Positions 46,724 to 55,459 of a stretch of DNA of 64,000 nucleotides are shown here, piece after piece. The position numbers and the translations under genes were made by a program. Positions within the stretch are counted from its first letter, which is position 1, and every line of letters starts with the position of its first letter. The notes beneath the pieces are model-generated. The model made no database searches and was not told the origin of the DNA. It saw only the letters and a list, made by a program, of their open reading frames with translations. This DNA is from Chloroflexota bacterium. GTDB taxonomy: Bacteria > Chloroflexota > Anaerolineae > Caldilineales > Caldilineaceae. The DNA is taken from assembly GCA_024277175.1 (NCBI GenBank), contig JAJRVT010000155.1, positions 1-64,000 on the forward strand. Direction: 5' to 3'.

Positions 46724-47623
46724 ATGCCCCAGGAACCGCAACCCAAACGTCCAACCGCCCGCCGTTCGCTGCTCTTCATGCCCGGAGACAGCCTGCGCAA
46801 GATCGAAAAGGCGACCACGCTGCCCGCAGACAGCGTCATTATGGACCTGGAAGACGGCGTCGCGCGCTCGCGCAAGGACGCGGCCCGAACCACGGTCGCG
46901 CAGGCGTTGACCACGCTGGACTTCGGCGGGCGCGAGCGGTTGGTGCGCATCAACCCTGTGTCCACGCCGTTTAGCCGCGCCGACCTGGATGCGACCATCG
47001 CCGCGCGGCCAGACGGTTACGTGATCCCCAAGGTGGAGAGCGCCGAAGACCTACAATCAGTCGACCGCTATCTGGACGAAGCTGAGCGGGCTAACGGACG
47101 GCCCAGGGACAGCCTGCGTCTGCTGGCCATCATCGAGACAGCGCGCGGGGTCATGAACCTGGCCGCCATCGCGGGGGCGTCGCCTCGGCTGGATGCACTC
47201 ATGTTCGGGGCCGAAGATCTGGCCGGCGACATGGGCGCCACCCGCACGCGCGCCGGCTGGGAGGTTTTTTACGCCCGCAGCGCGGTGGCGATCGCGGCCG
47301 CGGCCTACCGCCTTCAAGCCATCGACACCGTTTTCATCGACCTGACCGATCTGGACGGTCTGGCCGAGGAATGCCGCTTCGCCCGTCAGATGGGCTACAT
47401 CGGTAAAATGGCCATCCATCCCCGCCAGGTCCCGGTTATCAACGCCGCTTTCTCGCCCACGCCCGAGGAAATCGCGCAGGCCCGACGGCTGGTCGTGGCC
47501 CACGACGAACAACAGGCCGGCGGCGCCGGCGTCTTCGAACTGGACGGCAAGATGATTGACATGCCCATGGTTCGCGCGGCCATGCGCGTGCTGGATCGGG
47601 CGCGGGCCGCGGGGATCGAATGA
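46724..47623 (+). CDS. CitE-like HpcH/HpaI aldolase family CoA-ester lyase
   Basis: A 299-aa TIM-barrel lyase of the citrate lyase beta / malyl-CoA lyase family. RRSLLFMPGDSLRKIEKA, the metal-side MDLEDGVARSRKD, and GAEDLAGDMGATRT are the hallmark blocks. KMAIHPRQVPVINAAFSP near the C-terminus is also typical. Substrates of such enzymes include L-malyl-CoA, beta-methylmalyl-CoA and citramalyl-CoA; no partner gene decides between them. Start ATG 46724 lies behind an AAGGAG ribosome site. Confidence 0.9.
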   Translation: MPQEPQPKRPTARRSLLFMPGDSLRKIEKATTLPADSVIMDLEDGVARSRKDAARTTVAQALTTLDFGGRERLVRINPVSTPFSRADLDATIAARPDGYVIPKVESAEDLQSVDRYLDEAERANGRPRDSLRLLAIIETARGVMNLAAIAGASPRLDALMFGAEDLAGDMGATRTRAGWEVFYARSAVAIAAAAYRLQAIDTVFIDLTDLDGLAEECRFARQMGYIGKMAIHPRQVPVINAAFSPTPEEIAQARRLVVAHDEQQAGGAGVFELDGKMIDMPMVRAAMRVLDRARAAGIE

Positions 47624-47747
47624 GGGAAAAACCGTATCTGCTCAACAAACGGGGGTGAGTGCGTCGCATTGTGCTTTTCATGGCTTTGTAGTGAAATATG
47701 TGCTGAATTTGTGTTGCCCGGTACGGACGGCGGGGGACGGCAGGGAT

Positions 47748-48461
47748 ATGATGACGTCCATGACGAAAACGCTGCTCTTCCTGCTGACGCTCGCGGCGCT
47801 GCTGCTGACGGCCTGCATCGCGCCCCCTGCCATCGCCCCATCCACTACAGCGCCCCCTTCCACGGAGGCGATCAGCCGCGTCGATGGCCCGGCTCCGTCG
47901 GACGATCTGAAAACGTCAGCTACCGTTCAAGTTACGGCGCTCATCTCACTACCTATCTCGCTCTATATTCTGGATGACGAAACGGACGCCCATTCCAGTG
48001 CGCGCACGGTGGAGGAGGTGAAGAGGATCCTCGCCAACGCCAACGAAATCTGGTCCCAGGCCGGCATCGAACTGGATGTGCAAAATGTGCAGCGCCTCAT
48101 CATCCCTGCGCCGTTGCTGGAGGAGATCGCCCAGGGAGAGTTCTCCGGCTTTTTCAGGGCGGCCGGCATAGATTTCAGCATCCCCGATCTATCGCTGATC
48201 AATGGCTTCTACGTCCGCGCCATCGGCGGGCCGAACGGCATCGCCCCCTCCGGCACGCGCACGTTCTTTGTCATGGACGAGCCCTCCGTCCACGACGAAC
48301 GGGTCACGTCGCATGAAGTCAGCCATATCCTCGGCCTCCACCACACCCTGGATGACCGGGGGCGCCTGCTCTATCCAGGGACGAATGGCACATCATTGAC
48401 GGACGAAGAGAGCGTCGTCGCCCGCTATGTAGCTCAAGGGTTATTGACGGGCGTGCGTTAG
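47748..48461 (+). CDS. Metzincin-like zinc protease lipoprotein
   Basis: A 237-aa exported protein with a lipoprotein signal ending in LLLTAC and a Pro/Thr/Ser-rich tether. The zinc motif SHEVSHILGLHH (HExxHxxGxxH) lies near residue 188 and is preceded by a FFVMDEP strand. The domain is short, with only about 35 residues after the motif, so the Met-turn typical of metzincins is not evident. It probably acts at the outer face of the membrane. Start: ATG 47748 or 47751. Confidence 0.7.
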   Translation: MMTSMTKTLLFLLTLAALLLTACIAPPAIAPSTTAPPSTEAISRVDGPAPSDDLKTSATVQVTALISLPISLYILDDETDAHSSARTVEEVKRILANANEIWSQAGIELDVQNVQRLIIPAPLLEEIAQGEFSGFFRAAGIDFSIPDLSLINGFYVRAIGGPNGIAPSGTRTFFVMDEPSVHDERVTSHEVSHILGLHHTLDDRGRLLYPGTNGTSLTDEESVVARYVAQGLLTGVR

Positions 48462-48495
48462 CAAGAGGCGGAATGCGACCCTACGTCTTTTCACT

Positions 48496-48888
48496 TCAGA
48501 CGTCAGCTATCGTGTCCTGGCTGAAAATATTTCGCCAACCCCCTTCACATCTTTGCCAGATCGACGAGATGTACATCATCTCTTGAGCGCCTGAGGCGGC
48601 TGCGCCCGATCGAATCCATTGGGCCTTGTATGACAGCAGCACTACGCCTTCGCAAAGAACTCGAAGCCGAGCCAGTGACAGCGAGTACGATTCCGCCACC
48701 GGGCCTGTCGCTAGCTGTCCAACATGCTCACTTTTCTCGGCAAACCCTGTACCGTACACGCCCCAGAAATTATCCGCCAAAAGCCGATCATCAGCATTAG
48801 CGTCCCCCGAGATCAATGTGTCCCAGACTTGGGTTTCGAGCCGCAAAAAGAAATCAATATCGGCCTGATTCTCATGACTTGTTATCAT
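48496..48888 (-). CDS. NTF2-like / DUF4440-type protein
   Basis: A 130-aa protein with the cone-fold pattern of the SnoaL/DUF4440 group (LRLETQVWDTLISGDANADDRLLADNFWGVYG near the start and CEGGWRNIFSQDTIAD at the end). Function ranges from isomerases to binding proteins and cannot be fixed here. Its ATG overlaps the stop of the DUF983 gene (ATGA), indicating translational coupling. Confidence 0.75.
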   Translation of the reverse strand: MITSHENQADIDFFLRLETQVWDTLISGDANADDRLLADNFWGVYGTGFAEKSEHVGQLATGPVAESYSLSLARLRVLCEGVVLLSYKAQWIRSGAAASGAQEMMYISSIWQRCEGGWRNIFSQDTIADV

Positions 48889-49307
48889 CGCTTTTCGCCT
48901 TCTTTCACTCCGGAATATTGAGCAGATGCATATAATCTGCGTTCGATTTTCCCCCTCTGATTCGGCGGCTCCCGGGGATCGATCATCTGGTCCACGTGCA
49001 TCCAGATGATGCGCGAGTAGCGGAAGATGAAGGGCCAACTCACCAGCAACACCGCCACCATAATCAGGCTGAAAGGAAGCGCGGGGACGCCCGTAAAGTA
49101 GAGATAGAGGGCGAGGGGTGCAAAAATGACGAAGCCGAAAACGTAGGCCACAAACATGGCATTGAGAAAATAGCCGCTCTCGCGCTCGAAATGCACGCCA
49201 CAGTTCGGACAATCTTTGTGCATGCCCAGGAAGGAGCGAAACGCCTTGCCCTCCAGGCAAACGGGGCAACGTTGAAAAACAATCGCACTCAAACGACTTC
49301 TCGCCAT
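48885..49307 (-). CDS. DUF983 family membrane protein
   Basis: A 140-aa protein with an N-terminal zinc-ribbon-like CPVC and CPNCG pair (RCPVCLEGKAFRSFLGMHKDCPNCGVHFERESGYF), followed by two membrane helices. This is the DUF983 layout; the role is unknown. It forms a two-gene unit with the NTF2-like gene and is divergent from the LacI gene. Confidence 0.88.
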   Translation of the reverse strand: MARSRLSAIVFQRCPVCLEGKAFRSFLGMHKDCPNCGVHFERESGYFLNAMFVAYVFGFVIFAPLALYLYFTGVPALPFSLIMVAVLLVSWPFIFRYSRIIWMHVDQMIDPREPPNQRGKIERRLYASAQYSGVKEGEKR

Positions 49308-49428
49308 GGGTCCAATCCTCTTGTTGAAAACGAAACGTTCCCGTCTTGAAATTTATGGGTGAAGCTATCATGTGATCGCGCTTTGGTCAAAGATTGAGCA
49401 ACGTCAAGTTAAAAAGTTAAAAAAGCGC

Positions 49429-49457
49429 TTGACAAGCCTCAAGTCATAGGCTATGCT
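49429..49457 (+). promoter_or_regulatory. Strong promoter of the LacI-family regulator gene
   Basis: TTGACA (49429-49434), a 17-nt spacer and TATGCT (49452-49457) make a near-consensus promoter. An A/T-rich patch (agttaaaaagttaaaaaa) just upstream resembles an UP element. Two palindromic operators start about 15 nt downstream. Confidence 0.82.
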
Positions 49458-49471
49458 ATGAAACAGCTACC

Positions 49472-49483
49472 GTGAGCGCTCAC
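49472..49483. promoter_or_regulatory. LacI-family operator 1 (perfect palindrome)
   Basis: gtgagcgctcac is a perfect 12-bp palindrome with the central CG typical of LacI/GalR sites. It lies directly downstream of the promoter, where bound protein would block transcription. Confidence 0.82.
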
Positions 49484-49495
49484 GTGAACGCTCAC
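49484..49495. promoter_or_regulatory. LacI-family operator 2
   Basis: gtgaacgctcac directly abuts operator 1 and differs from it at one position. Tandem sites with no gap suggest cooperative autoregulation. Confidence 0.75.
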
Positions 49496-49531
49496 GCGAA
49501 CCATGTCAGCCGGAGAAGGCGGAATACGCTC

Positions 49532-50548
49532 ATGGGCAGGCGGGTGACCATTGCAGACGTTGCCGAACGGGCTGGGGTTTCCTACCAGACGGTCTCGCGC
49601 GTCATCAACGACAAACCCGACGTCAGCCCCGACACCCGGCGCCGGGTCCAGGAAATCATCGCCCAGACCGGCTATCGCCCCAGCCGTATCGCCCGCAGTT
49701 TGGCCACCGCGCGTACGGCCACCATCGGATTCGTCGTCCCCGATATCGCCAATCCATTTTTTTCAGACATCGCCCTCGGCGTCGAGCAATTCGCCTATGA
49801 ACGCGGTTATGGCATCCTTCTCTGCAACACCAACGAGGACCCCGCCATCGAAACAGATGTGCTGCTCATGCTGGAGGACAAGCAGGTCGATGGCGTCATC
49901 GTCTGCGGCCTGCGCCAAGAGAGCGCCCCCCTGCGCGCCGCCCTGGCCCGCTTCCGCGCGGTGGTGCTGGTGAATCGACAGTTGGATGACGTCACCCTGC
50001 CGGCCGTGCTCATGAATGACGCGGACGGCGGCTATCAGGCCACCCGGCATCTGTTGCAATCGGGACGACGCGCGATTGGCTTTGTGGCCGGTCCTCCATC
50101 ATCCTACAGCGGTGCGAGACGTATGCAGGGCTATCGTCGCGCCTTGGCGGAAGTCGGCATCGATAACCACCCTGATTGGGTGCGTCATTGTCGTCCCGGC
50201 GTCGATGGCGGGGCGGAGACGGCGAGCGCGTTGTTGACCGCATCTCCCGAGTTGTCCGCCCTTTTTTGTTACAACGATCTGGTGGCGGTGGGCGCGTCCC
50301 GGGCCTGCGCTGAACTGGGGTTGACTGTGCCGGATGATGTAGCCATTGTCGGCTTCGATGACATTAGGTTGGCCGCCCTGGTCTCCCCGGCGTTGACCAC
50401 TTGTCGCGTGCCTCGGGTGGAGATGGGCGGTATGGCCATGGACATGTTGCTGAGACAGATCGAGGGCGGCGGTGGGGCGATAAATGCAATGAAGGATGTG
50501 ATCGAGATCCACCCAGAGCTTGTGATTCGGGCCAGCGCGCCCGTTTGA
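49532..50548 (+). CDS. LacI-family transcriptional regulator
   Basis: A 338-aa repressor-type regulator. The N-terminal helix-turn-helix is VTIADVAERAGVSYQTVSRVINDKPDVSPDTRRRV with the hinge helix region RPSRIARSLAT. A periplasmic-binding-protein-like sensor domain (TIGFVVPDIANPFFSDI to CRVPRVEMGGMAMDMLLRQI) follows. I place the start at ATG 49532; the longer frame begins within operator 1. It probably represses itself through the two operators and controls the following transporter and sugar genes. Confidence 0.93.
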   Translation: MGRRVTIADVAERAGVSYQTVSRVINDKPDVSPDTRRRVQEIIAQTGYRPSRIARSLATARTATIGFVVPDIANPFFSDIALGVEQFAYERGYGILLCNTNEDPAIETDVLLMLEDKQVDGVIVCGLRQESAPLRAALARFRAVVLVNRQLDDVTLPAVLMNDADGGYQATRHLLQSGRRAIGFVAGPPSSYSGARRMQGYRRALAEVGIDNHPDWVRHCRPGVDGGAETASALLTASPELSALFCYNDLVAVGASRACAELGLTVPDDVAIVGFDDIRLAALVSPALTTCRVPRVEMGGMAMDMLLRQIEGGGGAINAMKDVIEIHPELVIRASAPV

Positions 50549-50582
50549 GTTCGGAAGACCGGCCTGGGCTAAATATACTATG

Positions 50583-50650
50583 AAATCCTGAGATTGACGA
50601 GGTGGGAGATTGGGGAGATTGAAGATTCCCCGCCATCCCAATCTCCAATC
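50583..50650. repeat. Family D repeat, copy 2
   Basis: ggagattggg (50605-50614) pairs with 50637-50646 within gagattgacgaggtgggagattgg-like units. It lies in the 323-nt gap between the regulator and the solute-binding protein gene, just after a TATACT box (50574-50579). A short duplication ataaaaccatcg follows near 50660. Confidence 0.8.
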
Positions 50651-50709
50651 CCGATCGATAAAACCATCGATAAAACCACTATCTTCGAATCGTTCTGCAA
50701 GCCTTGGAG

Positions 50710-50721
50710 AGGAGGTGATCC
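50710..50721 (+). other. Twelve-base complement of the 16S rRNA 3' end in the binding-protein gene leader
   Basis: aggaggtgatcc matches the full complement of the usual 16S tail, far beyond a normal ribosome site. It lies about 150 nt before the solute-binding protein start, with no start codon at suitable distance. Confidence 0.4.
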
Positions 50722-50871
50722 GCCCCAAACGTTCGTGTATTCGGCAAGCTGTTTTATAGTTGTTCCCATCGCCCTCAACCACACCGACGTCTGCGTGCTA
50801 TTCGTCGACGAGGGCGCTGGCCATCGAATTCCCAACTGGAGCACGCCCTAACTTCGATCAAGGAGAGCTAC

Positions 50872-52917
50872 ATGAATCGCAAACCGAGTTCCTTTCGCAC
50901 CCTGGCGTTGGTCGGCGTTCTTACGCTGATCCTGGCGCTGGTCCTGGCCGCCTGCGGCGCGCCTGCAGCGCCGGCTGCGGAAGAAGCCGCGCCGGCAGCG
51001 GAGGAAGCCGCACCCGCGGCGGAAGAGGCTGCGCCCGCGGCGGAAGAGGCTGCGCCCGCAGTGGAGACCAAGTACAAAGAAGCGCCTATGCTGGCTGAGA
51101 TGGTGGCCGCAGGCGAGCTGCCCAACGTGGACGAGCGCCTGCCCGAAGAGCCTCTGGTGGAAGAAGTCGCCGAGAGCATCGGTCAGTACGGCGGCACCCT
51201 GCGCCGCGCCTTCCTTGGCCCGTCAGACCACAACAACTATGTGCGCGTGGTCTACGACGCCCTGGTTCGCTTCTCGCCCGACGGCAGCGAGGTCATTCCC
51301 CACATCGCCAAAGGCTGGGAGTCCAATGACGACTTCAGCGAGTGGACGGTCTACCTGCGCCCCGGCGCCAAATGGTCGGACGGCGAACCGTTGACCGCTG
51401 ATGACGTCATGTTCTGGTACAACGACATTCTGCTCAACGAGGAACTGAGCCCCAGCCCCTCCGGTTGGATGGTGAACGCGGACGGCTCCACAGCCACCGT
51501 GGAAAAAATCGACGACTACACCGTCAAGTGGACCTTCGGCCAGCCCAACACCGCGTTCCTCCTGGACCTGGCCAACAAGGACGGCGCCGACCTTTCCATC
51601 GGCAACCTGGCCTATGCGCCCGCCCACTATCTGAAGCAGTTCCACCCCGCCTATGCTGACGCGGATGCGCTGCAAGCCTTGGTCGACGAAGCCGGGTTCG
51701 AAACCTGGGTGGAGCTCTTCACCCTCAAGGCCCTGCCCCAGACCAACGCCGATCGCCCCACCACTGCGGCGTGGGTGCCCGACAACAGCACCGTGGCCGA
51801 TCAGGTCTTCGTGCTCAAGCGTAATCCCTACTATGTGGGCGTCGATACAGAGGGCAACCAGTTGCCTTATATCGATGAGGTGCGTTTCACCTTCTTCGCC
51901 GACAAAGAAGCCCTCAACCTGGCCGCGGTTTCCGGCGAACTGGACTTCCAGGCCCGCCACATCAACATGAGCAACTATCCCGTGCTCAAGGAAAACGAGG
52001 ACAAGGGCGGCTATCATGTGGTGACGTGGCCGACTTTTGGCGGTTCTGACGCCGTGATCATGTTCAACCAAACCTATGAAAACGACCCGGCCGTGGGCGA
52101 ATTGCTACGCAATAAAGACTTCCGCGTCGCCCTCTCCTATGCCATGGACCGCGAAGCCATCAAAGAACTGGCCTTCCTGGGTCTTGGCGAGGCCCGCCAG
52201 GGCGTGCCCGCCCCCAACCACCCCTATTACCCTGGTGATGAATACGCCTACAAGTACACGGAGAACGATCCGGATCAGGCCAACGCCTTGCTGGACGGCA
52301 TCGGCATGACCGAACGCGATGGTGATGGCTTCCGCCTGATGCCCAACGGCGAACCGCTGGATATCGAAATCCAGGTCATCCCCGCCTTTGGCAACTGGAC
52401 CGATGTGGGCCAACTGGTGGTCGAGCAGTGGGCCGATGTGGGCGTCAAGGCGCATGTGGAGATTCGCGAGCGCGCCCTGGGGTTCCAGATGCGCGACACC
52501 AACGAACTGATGACCGAAATCTGGAACGAGGACACCACGGGCTTCCCCTTCAGCGGCCAGCCCAAGATGGATCCGCGTAGCGATCCGGCCCTGACCTTTG
52601 GTCCGCTCTTCCGTAAGTGGTACCAGACCAACGGCGCTGAGGGCGTGGAGCCGCCGGATGAGATCAAGAAACTGGTCGAGATCATCGACGAGGGCAAGGT
52701 TTCCGGCCGCGATCGCCAGATCGAACTCGCCCAGGAACTGTTCAAGATCTGGGCCGACAACATCTGGGAAATCGGCACCGTGGGTCTGACCCCCATGATC
52801 CAGGGCGTGGTGGTCGTGAACAACGATCTCTACAACGTGCCCGACACCGCTGGCAATGACTGGCCGTTGCGCACGCCTGGCGACACCCGACCCGAAACGT
52901 ATTATTTCGCCCAGTAA
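50872..52917 (+). CDS. Family-5 ABC transporter solute-binding lipoprotein
   Basis: A 681-aa extracellular binding protein of the peptide/nickel/oligosaccharide family. The lipobox is LVLAACGA, followed by a tandem linker of repeated APAAEEA units (residues 27-65). The domain shows VYDALVRFSPDGSEVIPHIAKGWE, LRPGAKWSDGEPLTADDVMFWYND and DFRVALSYAMDREAIKELA, all family hallmarks. The ribosome site is AAGGAGAG. Relatives in Thermotoga and Chloroflexota often bind oligosaccharides rather than peptides, which fits the surrounding sugar genes. It is the first gene of the transporter operon. Confidence 0.94.
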   Translation: MNRKPSSFRTLALVGVLTLILALVLAACGAPAAPAAEEAAPAAEEAAPAAEEAAPAAEEAAPAVETKYKEAPMLAEMVAAGELPNVDERLPEEPLVEEVAESIGQYGGTLRRAFLGPSDHNNYVRVVYDALVRFSPDGSEVIPHIAKGWESNDDFSEWTVYLRPGAKWSDGEPLTADDVMFWYNDILLNEELSPSPSGWMVNADGSTATVEKIDDYTVKWTFGQPNTAFLLDLANKDGADLSIGNLAYAPAHYLKQFHPAYADADALQALVDEAGFETWVELFTLKALPQTNADRPTTAAWVPDNSTVADQVFVLKRNPYYVGVDTEGNQLPYIDEVRFTFFADKEALNLAAVSGELDFQARHINMSNYPVLKENEDKGGYHVVTWPTFGGSDAVIMFNQTYENDPAVGELLRNKDFRVALSYAMDREAIKELAFLGLGEARQGVPAPNHPYYPGDEYAYKYTENDPDQANALLDGIGMTERDGDGFRLMPNGEPLDIEIQVIPAFGNWTDVGQLVVEQWADVGVKAHVEIRERALGFQMRDTNELMTEIWNEDTTGFPFSGQPKMDPRSDPALTFGPLFRKWYQTNGAEGVEPPDEIKKLVEIIDEGKVSGRDRQIELAQELFKIWADNIWEIGTVGLTPMIQGVVVVNNDLYNVPDTAGNDWPLRTPGDTRPETYYFAQ

Positions 52918-52977
52918 GCAGGTGAAGCAACACATGTTCACTTGCTGGGTTCGTTCGGAGTGAACTTGAACAAACCA

Positions 52978-53062
52978 TAACTACGGAAGAGAACCGCGGA
53001 TTGCGCAGACGCAGCGGATAGCAACGGGAATCCGCACAATTCGTGTAAGCCGCGGTTCTCTT
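52978..53062. repeat. Family C hairpin repeat, between binding-protein and first permease genes
   Basis: agagaaccgcgg (52988-52999) pairs exactly with 53050-53061, with gattgcgcagacgcagcgga-type units inside. On the plus strand it is followed by a T/C-rich tract (tttctcttttctt), so it could attenuate transcription between the abundant binding protein and the permeases. Confidence 0.85.
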
Positions 53063-53098
53063 TCTCTTTTCTTCATCGTCCATTCGGAGGAATGCGGG

Positions 53099-54085
53099 AT
53101 GGTCCAATATATCATCAAGCGGCTGCTCTTGCTGCCGTTGCTGCTTTTCATCTTTTCCATCTTCGCTTTCGTGCTAATCCAGGCGCCCCCCGGCGATTTC
53201 GTCACCAGCTACATCGCCGAACTGGCCGCATCTGGCTCATCGGTGGACCAGGCGCAGATCGATGCCTTGCGCTCCATGTATGGTCTGGACCAACCCATGT
53301 ACGTCCAGTATTTCCACTGGATGGGGCGTATGTTGCACGGTGATCTGGGTGCGTCTCTGGATTGGAAACGCCCCATCGCTGAACTAATCAGGGAGCGGGT
53401 CATGCTCACGGTGCTGCTGGGGGCGTTCACGTTCGTTCTCACCTGGGCATTGGCTATCCCCATCGGCATCATCGGGGCCACCAAACAGTACTCATTTCTG
53501 GACTATTTCTTCACCGTCTTCAACTATATCGGCATTGCGACCCCCACCTTTATGACCGCATTGATCCTCATGTGGCTGGCTTTTTCCTGGTTCGGCATCA
53601 GCGTCACCGGCCTCTTCTCGGCTGAATATGTAGACGCTCCCTGGACTTTGGCAAAATTCATCGATCTGCTCAAGCACATCTGGCTGCCGGTGTTGATCCT
53701 GGCGCTGGACGGCACGGCCCGGCTGGCCCGCATCATGCGCGCCAATCTGCTGGATGAGTTGAACAAGCCCTATGTGGAGATGGCGCGGGCCAAGGGCATG
53801 TCGGAGTGGCGATTGGTGCTCAAGTACCCGGTGCGCATGGCCATCAACCCGCTCATCAGCACCATCGGCTGGTACCTCCCCCTGCTCTTCTCCGGCAGCG
53901 TGATCGTGGCCACCGTGCTGAATCTGCCCACCATCGGGCCTATGCTACTCCGCTCCCTCACTAACCAGGACATGTTCCTGGCCGGAGCCATCATCATGAT
54001 CTATCTATTCCTGGCCATCATCGGCACACTGATCTCGGATATTCTGCTGGCCTGGCTAGATCCCCGCATCCGCATGGAGTCCTGA
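53099..54085 (+). CDS. ABC transporter permease, DppB/OppB type
   Basis: A 328-aa inner-membrane permease with six helices. It opens with MVQYIIKRLLLLPLLLFIFSIFAFVL. The EAA loop appears as NKPYVEMARAKGMSEWRLVLKYPVRMAINPLIS, and LPTIGPMLLRSLTNQD precedes the final helix. A GGAGGAAT ribosome site precedes the start. The partner permease gene begins 2 nt after its stop. Confidence 0.94.
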   Translation: MVQYIIKRLLLLPLLLFIFSIFAFVLIQAPPGDFVTSYIAELAASGSSVDQAQIDALRSMYGLDQPMYVQYFHWMGRMLHGDLGASLDWKRPIAELIRERVMLTVLLGAFTFVLTWALAIPIGIIGATKQYSFLDYFFTVFNYIGIATPTFMTALILMWLAFSWFGISVTGLFSAEYVDAPWTLAKFIDLLKHIWLPVLILALDGTARLARIMRANLLDELNKPYVEMARAKGMSEWRLVLKYPVRMAINPLISTIGWYLPLLFSGSVIVATVLNLPTIGPMLLRSLTNQDMFLAGAIIMIYLFLAIIGTLISDILLAWLDPRIRMES

Positions 54086-54087
54086 CC

Positions 54088-55296
54088 ATGGAGCCTGTCA
54101 CTGATCTGGACGTGGGTCCAAAAGATGTGCATGATCTGGAAGTGGCCGAGACCATCGAGGATTGGACCGGCGCCATCGGTCCGGGCCTGGGACCGGTGGA
54201 GGATGCAGAGGCCATCAATGTCGCACCCAACTGGAAGCTGGTCTGGTGGCGCTTCAGGAAACACAAACTGGCCCTCTTCAGCGGCGTGGTGGTGATCGTC
54301 ATCGCAACGGTGGCCATATTTCCTGGCTTCTTCGCCACCATGGATCCCCATGGCAGTCGCTCCACCATGTCCTTTGTGCCGCTTCAGCGGCTGCGCTTTT
54401 TTCACGACGGAACCTTTGAACCCTTCGTCTATGGCGTGACGGGGGCCCGCAATCCAGAAACGTTGCGCATGGAATGGGTAACCGATGAAGAGGTTATCAT
54501 CCCCGTATCCTTCTTTGTGGAAGGGTTCGAATACAAAGTGCTGGGGTTCATCACCACCAACATCCACCTGCTGGGGACGGCTGAAGGTCCCACCGAGGAG
54601 AACCCTTTCTTTCTCCTGGGATCGGACCGACTGGGCCGCGATCAGTGGTCGCGTCTGATGTATGGCACCCAGGTCTCCCTCTCCATCGGCCTGATCGCGG
54701 TCATGGTCAGCGTCTTCCTGGGCGTACTCATGGGCGGCATCTCCGGCTACCTCGGCGGCGTCGCGGACCTGATCATCCAGCGCCTGATCGAGCTGCTCCA
54801 ATCCCTACCCGCTATCCCTATCTGGATGGCTCTGACCGCGGCCTTACCCCGGGATTGGTCGGTGGAGAAGACTTACTTCGCCATCACCCTCATTCTGGCG
54901 CTGATCGGCTGGACCACCTTGGCGCGGGAGGTGCGCGGCCGTTTTCTGGTCCTGCGCGAGGAGGACTTCGTGGTGGCGGCAAAACTCTCAGGCGCCAACC
55001 AGCGGCGAATCATCTTCCGGCATATGGTCCCCACTTTCTCCAGCCACATCATCGCCGCCGCCACCCTGGCCGTGCCGGTCATGATCATCAGCGAGACCTT
55101 TCTCAGCTTCCTGGGGCTGGGGCTACGACCGCCGGCTATCAGTTGGGGCGTGCTCCTGCAGGAAGCCCAGAACCTGCAATCCATTGCCCTGGCTCCCTGG
55201 CTGCTCCTGCCCGGCGTGGCCGTAATCATCACCGTGCTGGCGCTCAACATTCTCGGCGACGGCCTGCGCGACGCGGCTGATCCGTATAGTCATTGA
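54088..55296 (+). CDS. ABC transporter permease, DppC/OppC type (long)
   Basis: A 402-aa permease, about 100 residues longer than standard. An acidic N-terminal extension of about 45 residues precedes the family segment WKLVWWRFRKHKLALFSGVVVIVIATVAIF. A large loop between helices 1 and 2 (about residues 80-170) contains FLLGSDRLGRDQWSRLMYGTQVSLSIGL. The EAA loop is EEDFVVAAKLSGANQRRIIFRHMVPTFSSHI. Enlarged loops of this sort are seen in sugar-type family-5 systems. Confidence 0.93.
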   Translation: MEPVTDLDVGPKDVHDLEVAETIEDWTGAIGPGLGPVEDAEAINVAPNWKLVWWRFRKHKLALFSGVVVIVIATVAIFPGFFATMDPHGSRSTMSFVPLQRLRFFHDGTFEPFVYGVTGARNPETLRMEWVTDEEVIIPVSFFVEGFEYKVLGFITTNIHLLGTAEGPTEENPFFLLGSDRLGRDQWSRLMYGTQVSLSIGLIAVMVSVFLGVLMGGISGYLGGVADLIIQRLIELLQSLPAIPIWMALTAALPRDWSVEKTYFAITLILALIGWTTLAREVRGRFLVLREEDFVVAAKLSGANQRRIIFRHMVPTFSSHIIAAATLAVPVMIISETFLSFLGLGLRPPAISWGVLLQEAQNLQSIALAPWLLLPGVAVIITVLALNILGDGLRDAADPYSH

Positions 55297-55312
55297 TTAT
55301 GTCTGTTCAAGG

Positions 55313-55440
55313 GGTTCTTATGGAACGCGGATTTTCACGGATGGAATCAGATTTTCACGGATTTTTCTGAAAAATCCGTGAAAATCCGTTCTTATCAGCG
55401 CGAATCCGCGTTCCACCGAAGCCAGTCTGAACAAACGCCA
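55313..55440. repeat. Family C repeat with an 18-bp near-loopless hairpin
   Basis: Outer arms tggaacgcggatt (55321-55333) pair with 55403-55415. An inner gattttcacggatttttc (55350-55367) pairs exactly with 55369-55386, leaving one unpaired base. The element lies between the permease and ATPase genes of the operon. Confidence 0.92.
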
Positions 55441-55459
55441 AAATGCAAAGAATCGATCC

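Noticed and set aside
52918-53098. Intrinsic terminator after the solute-binding protein gene
   Set aside because: The hairpin belongs to the family C repeat and the following tract is mixed T/C, not a clean T-run; at most it is an attenuator.
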